This document shows positions 60,695 through 64,000 of a stretch of 64,000 nt of DNA, in pieces. Position numbers and translations under genes: made by a program. The DNA is from an uncultured Balneolaceae bacterium. GTDB taxonomy: Bacteria; Bacteroidota; Rhodothermia; Balneolales; Balneolaceae. How positions within the stretch are numbered: the stretch's first letter is position 1; each line of letters starts with the position of its first letter. The stretch is taken from assembly GCA_913057825.1 (NCBI GenBank), contig CAJXOW010000002.1, forward strand, positions 1-64,000. The letters are read 5' to 3'. Under the pieces are notes generated by a model. That model did not search any database and was not told where the DNA came from. It saw only the letters and a program-made list of their open reading frames with translations.

Positions 60695-62395
60695 ATGGCA
60701 GACACAAATAAGACGAATACCTACGATGCAATTGTGGTAGGTTCAGGTATTTCCGGCGGCTGGGCGGCAAAGGAGTTAACCGAAAATGGATTGAAGACGC
60801 TCATGCTGGAACGTGGTCGCAATGTCGAGCACGGAGATTATCCGACCGAGCATCAACCTCCGTGGGATGCCGAATTTCGAGGTCGTGGCAAACGTAAATT
60901 ATTCAGGGAAAAGTACCACCGCCAGCGGAAGTCGGGAGTATTGAATGAGTATAACTATCATTTCTTTGTAAACGACAAAAAGCATCCCTATGTCACGGAT
61001 GAAGACGATTTCGTGTTGTGGGTTCGAGGGTATCAAACCGGGGGTCGATCGTTGACCTGGGGACGTCAATGCTACCGGTGGAGTGATCTGGATTTTGAGG
61101 CGAACAAACGGGACGGATTTGGGGTGGACTGGCCGATTCGGTATGAAGATATTAAGTCTTGGTACAGCTATGTGGAAGAGTTTGCGGGTATCAGTGGACA
61201 GGAAGAGGGGATTCCTCACCTGCCCGACGGCGTTTTTCTGCCGCCGATGGAGATGAACGTTGTGGAGCAGCACGCGAAAAAGCAGATCGAACAGGCCTTT
61301 CCGCGCCGACACATGACCATCGGTCGCACGGCGGTGTTGACGCAGCCCCACAAAGGGCGGGGTGCTTGTCACTATTGCGGTCCCTGTTCACGAGGCTGCA
61401 GTGTCGGGGCCTATTTTTCGACCCAGAGCAGTACGCTCCCGGCGGCACGGGCGACCGGCAACCTGACCCTGCGGGCCAACAGTGTGGTGCACAGTGTTAT
61501 TTACGATGAGAAAACCGGGAAGGCGAGCGGGGTGCGGGTGATTGACCGGGAGACCAAAGAAACGACCGAATTTTTTGCCGACGTCATCTTTTTATGTGCC
61601 TCGGCAATCGGCAGCACGCAAATTCTGCTCAATTCCAAAAATAAGCGTTTCCCGAACGGGCTGGCGAACTCCAGCGGGGTGTTGGGACACTACCTGATGG
61701 ATCATCATTTCCGCGTGGGAGCGGTGGGAGATATGCCCGGTTTTGAAGACAAATACACGTTCGGCGACCGCCCCAACGGGATATACGTCCCCCGTTTTCG
61801 TAATCTCGACGCCCGTACCAACCATCCGGATTTCTTACGAGGGTATGGGTACCAGGGGGCTGCATATCGTCCCGGCTGGAAACGTGGTTTGCGAATGGAT
61901 GGCTTTGGAGCAGACTTCAAGGAAAAATTGTTGGATCCGGGTCCGTGGAAAATGTACCTGGGAGCTTTTGGTGAAGTGCTTCCGCGTTACGAAAACAAGG
62001 TCGAGCTAGACGAGGAGCAGACCGATGAGTGGGGCATGCCGCTGGTCAAAACACAGGGTGATATCGGTGAAAATGAGCAAGCGATGCGTAAAGACATGGC
62101 CGAGGCGGCCGCAGAGATGCTGGAAACGGCCGGAGCAAAAAATGTACGGACTTATGATGCCGGTTATGACCTGGGTCAGTGCATTCACGAAATGGGAACG
62201 GCAAGAATGGGACGAGACCCGGAGTCTTCGGTATTGAACGGCTATAACCAGGCCCACGATGTGCCCAATTTATTTGTAACCGATGGAGCGTGCATGACCT
62301 CCTCGGCCTGTCAGAATCCCTCGATTACCTATATGGCCTTGACGGCCCGGGCTGTGGATTATGCTGTTGAAGAACTTAAAAAAGGAAATATTTAA
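60695..62395 (+). CDS. GMC-family FAD-dependent oxidoreductase (glucose/gluconate-type dehydrogenase large subunit)
   Basis: A 566-aa flavoprotein. FAD motif YDAIVVGSGISGGWAAKELT (about residues 10-29), YQTGGRSLTWGRQCYRWSD, a Cys-rich segment CHYCGPCSRGCSVGAYFSTQ (about 227-246) typical of this subgroup, and the C-terminal GMC signature with NPSITYMALTARAVDYAVEE; the catalytic His/Asn pair lies in the last 60 residues. The family oxidises sugars or sugar acids in the periplasm, passing electrons to a cytochrome or quinone. It has no signal peptide itself; its small subunit, encoded next, carries a Tat-type signal, so the complex probably exports together. No cytochrome gene is adjacent. Confidence 0.88.
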   Translation: MADTNKTNTYDAIVVGSGISGGWAAKELTENGLKTLMLERGRNVEHGDYPTEHQPPWDAEFRGRGKRKLFREKYHRQRKSGVLNEYNYHFFVNDKKHPYVTDEDDFVLWVRGYQTGGRSLTWGRQCYRWSDLDFEANKRDGFGVDWPIRYEDIKSWYSYVEEFAGISGQEEGIPHLPDGVFLPPMEMNVVEQHAKKQIEQAFPRRHMTIGRTAVLTQPHKGRGACHYCGPCSRGCSVGAYFSTQSSTLPAARATGNLTLRANSVVHSVIYDEKTGKASGVRVIDRETKETTEFFADVIFLCASAIGSTQILLNSKNKRFPNGLANSSGVLGHYLMDHHFRVGAVGDMPGFEDKYTFGDRPNGIYVPRFRNLDARTNHPDFLRGYGYQGAAYRPGWKRGLRMDGFGADFKEKLLDPGPWKMYLGAFGEVLPRYENKVELDEEQTDEWGMPLVKTQGDIGENEQAMRKDMAEAAAEMLETAGAKNVRTYDAGYDLGQCIHEMGTARMGRDPESSVLNGYNQAHDVPNLFVTDGACMTSSACQNPSITYMALTARAVDYAVEELKKGNI

Positions 62396-62408
62396 GGGTA
62401 TGGGATCC

Positions 62409-62963
62409 ATGAATCGACGTGAAGCATTAAAACGAATGGCCGTGTTGGCCGGCGGAACATTATCAGCTACGACCATAACCGCAGTTATGAACGGCTGTCG
62501 AGCCGGTGAGGCGGATCGCGCCTTGCGAACCTTGTCTGCGCATCAGAATAAACTCATCATTGTTTTAACCGAGTTGATCATGCCCGAAACCGACACGCCC
62601 GGGGCCAAGACAGCCAACGTGAACCAGTTTGTAGACAAGATGCTGACCGATTGGAACTACGAAGAAGAGCGGGAGCAGTTTTTGTCGGAATTGAACGCCA
62701 TCGACCCGCTCAGCCGCAAAAAGTTTGGTTCGCTGTTTCTTGATTTGGACCGGGGACAACAAAAGGAAATTCTCCAGCAGAAAGAAAAAGAGGCCCGTCA
62801 GTCGAAAGATAAAGGAGCCTATAAGCCTTTCTTCGACATGCTCAAGGAATATACGGTGGTGGGATACTTTACCTCGGAGGTTGGGGCTGGAGAGGTCATG
62901 GGCTGGACGGCAGTGCCCGGCAAATATGAGGGCAATCTGGATCAGCCGCCCGGGAAGCGGTAG
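62409..62963 (+). CDS. Gluconate 2-dehydrogenase subunit 3 family protein, Tat-type signal
   Basis: A 184-aa protein. The start MNRREALKRMAVLAGGTLSA is a twin-arginine signal. The mature part matches the subunit-3 pattern (HQNKLIIVLTELIMPETDTP, VNQFVDKMLTDWNYEEEREQF, YFTSEVGAGEVMGWTAVPGKYEG). It is the small partner of the GMC large subunit at 60695, guiding it through the Tat system. The frame opens at 62361 inside the upstream gene, but ATG 62409 (or 62400) is the likely start: TAAGGG at 62393-62398 is 10 nt before 62409. Confidence 0.85.
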   Translation: MNRREALKRMAVLAGGTLSATTITAVMNGCRAGEADRALRTLSAHQNKLIIVLTELIMPETDTPGAKTANVNQFVDKMLTDWNYEEEREQFLSELNAIDPLSRKKFGSLFLDLDRGQQKEILQQKEKEARQSKDKGAYKPFFDMLKEYTVVGYFTSEVGAGEVMGWTAVPGKYEGNLDQPPGKR

Positions 62964-63045
62964 TAGCGGGATTTAGATATCGGTTTTCTACCGAGTCTTT
63001 GGATTTCTTCTTTTCCATGTCTGAAGACTTTGCTGCATTGTTCTT

Positions 63046-63190
63046 GTCCTCCCCCTTACCCCTCCGAAGGGGGAACCTTTTAGCGACCGAGGTGAAAAAA
63101 TGTCCCCCTTCGGAGGGGGTAAGGGGGAGGACCAAAAAAGCAAAATATATTTAAAGGGCTTTCCCAACAGTAATCGAGATGGGAAGGGGG
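63046..63190. repeat. Family C repeat copy C3 preceded by an inverted partial copy
   Basis: An inverted partial copy (63046-63073, GTCCTCCCCCTTACCCCTCC...) is followed by a full copy in plus orientation (63083-63190: GCGACCGAGGTGAAAAAA, CCCCCTTCGGAGGGGGTAAG, then AAAAGCAAAATAT, CCCAACAGTAATCGAGATGG). The two pair over about 28 bp, making a large hairpin between the convergent genes ending at 62963 and 63216. Confidence 0.78.
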
Positions 63191-63215
63191 GAGGACAAGA
63201 AAAACCAATAAAAGT

Positions 63216-64000
63216 TTATCCCCTATTCGTATCCAACTGTGAAGTCGTTTGTTCCAACCGTTGGGCCAGCACCTTAATAAGACCCAGGGCAATTTCGGGA
63301 TATCCCTCGTATAAAAATCCCAGGAAATCCTCCTGGTTAAGTTCAAGTGTTTGGACGTCCGTCTCTGCAACACAGTCGGCGGAGGCGGTGGATTCCATCA
63401 AGAGCGACATTTCTCCCAGTACGTCACCTTCCTCCAGTTTGGTCACGCTTGAGCCCTCTTTGAGGACATTGACGATTCCGGAAGTAATGATATAGAGATT
63501 TTTACCGGGATCGCCTTGGCGTATTAAAAACTCATCTTCCTGAAAAGCGCGTACGTGAGCAACTTTGGCGATGCTGGTCAACTCCTCTGCGGGGATTTCG
63601 TTGAAGAGTTCCACGTTTTTCAGGTACAGAACCTTCTCTACAGTTGAAATCATGGTTGTGCCCTCTAGCTGTTCTGAAGTAATTTGGATGTCAAAATCTG
63701 TTTCATGGGATCGGAGATATTGATGGACGCAAAGTTTGAGCCATTCATCATCGCTCTTAAGGATATCTCTGAATCGCTCGTCCGGGTCCATCGAGTTCGG
63801 TTGAAAAATATTAGCCGCACTTTCCTGGATCTTATCGTTTTGTTTCCCCTGTAAAATTAGCTGAAGCAGATCGGTCCAGGAGGTGCCAAGTGCTTCACTG
63901 ACGATAGTGTAATAGGCATCGTCTTCTCGTAAATTTGTTTCATTTCGGGGGATACCGCTTAATAGCAGCAATATTTTCAGGATTATGCGAAGCAATTGCT
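63216..64000 (-). CDS. Cyclic-nucleotide-binding-domain protein, 5' end beyond the window
   Basis: The visible 261 residues are the C-terminal part of a longer protein; the frame runs off the right edge with no valid start (TTG at 63995 is only a codon inside it). The last 130 residues form a cNMP-binding beta-roll: VELFNEIPAEELTSIAKVAH, EDEFLIRQGDPGKNLYIITS, EEGDVLGEMSLLMESTASAD (phosphate cassette G-E-x-x-L present, Arg replaced by Ala/Thr context). No helix-turn-helix follows. The upstream part is helical (HEAT-like SDDEWLKLCVHQYLRSHE), as in membrane or HEAT-repeat proteins with C-terminal cNMP domains in this group. Confidence 0.75.
   Translation of the reverse strand, partial: QLLRIILKILLLLSGIPRNETNLREDDAYYTIVSEALGTSWTDLLQLILQGKQNDKIQESAANIFQPNSMDPDERFRDILKSDDEWLKLCVHQYLRSHETDFDIQITSEQLEGTTMISTVEKVLYLKNVELFNEIPAEELTSIAKVAHVRAFQEDEFLIRQGDPGKNLYIITSGIVNVLKEGSSVTKLEEGDVLGEMSLLMESTASADCVAETDVQTLELNQEDFLGFLYEGYPEIALGLIKVLAQRLEQTTSQLDTNRG

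Noticed and set aside
24819-63190. CRISPR array made of repeated hairpins
   Set aside because: Repeat copies are kilobases apart, not regularly spaced, and no cas genes exist in the window.

Overview
The window looks like ordinary chromosome from a member of the Balneolota/Rhodothermota branch of the FCB group (Fodinibius- or Gracilimonas-like). This placement is an inference. It rests on several secreted proteins with type IX secretion (T9SS) C-terminal sorting domains of the YPNPFNPxTTI kind, a promoter that fits the Bacteroidota TTTG-N19-TAnnTTTG pattern (456-486), mostly weak Shine-Dalgarno sequences, and many acidic proteins as in moderate halophiles. I see no rRNA, tRNA, CRISPR array, phage gene or transposase.

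Layout. 1-9.3 kb: an upstream gene's terminator, a minimal SUI1/eIF1-like protein, a MarR regulator, a LamG/T9SS secreted protein, a small membrane protein, a DUF411 metal-binding protein, a large BNR-repeat secreted protein and a PLP-dependent Cys/Met-metabolism enzyme. 9.3-17.1 kb: a decayed gene remnant, a periplasmic GH13 amylase, a LOG-family protein, and an ABC ATPase / FtsX-type permease / AttH-like lipoprotein operon. 17.2-24.8 kb: an SLC12-type transporter (minus strand), a PilB/GspE-type ATPase followed by a cNMP-binding protein and a single-domain response regulator, and an S9 peptidase. 25.4-32.4 kb: a 974-aa T9SS protein with an HExxH motif and two tandem paralogous T9SS proteins. 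32.8-45.6 kb: DUF3095, a fatty-acid desaturase, a PAP2 phosphatase, a sulfatase, an ATP-grasp ligase paired with a large Cys/His/Asn protein, alanine racemase, MscS and a degenerate CPBP protein. 45.6-47.2 kb: DUF805 and a luciferase-like oxidoreductase, both minus strand. 55.9-64 kb: a beta-barrel protein, an LVIVD-propeller lipoprotein, a DUF305 lipoprotein, a GMC dehydrogenase with its Tat-type small subunit, and a cNMP-domain protein cut by the right edge.

Best candidate for an undescribed system: the tight six-gene operon at 47614-55819. An isoprenyl diphosphate synthase and a geranylgeranyl-reductase-family flavoenzyme sit among four proteins I cannot assign. These are two proteins that share a C-terminal beta domain (253 and 1190 aa), a helix plus Ig-like protein (234 aa), and a helical protein with a segment like the NHLP/nitrile-hydratase leader (193 aa). 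The simplest reading is that the operon makes a reduced isoprenoid and the proteins that bind, coat or display it.

The intergenic DNA carries several families of dispersed inverted-repeat elements: family A (TGTCGGACTTTC arms), family B (about 140-149 nt, ending in GGAACCGCCGC), family C (CCCCCTTCGGAGGGGG), plus single long hairpins, including a nested 263-bp palindrome between alr and mscS. These explain most gaps over 300 bp.
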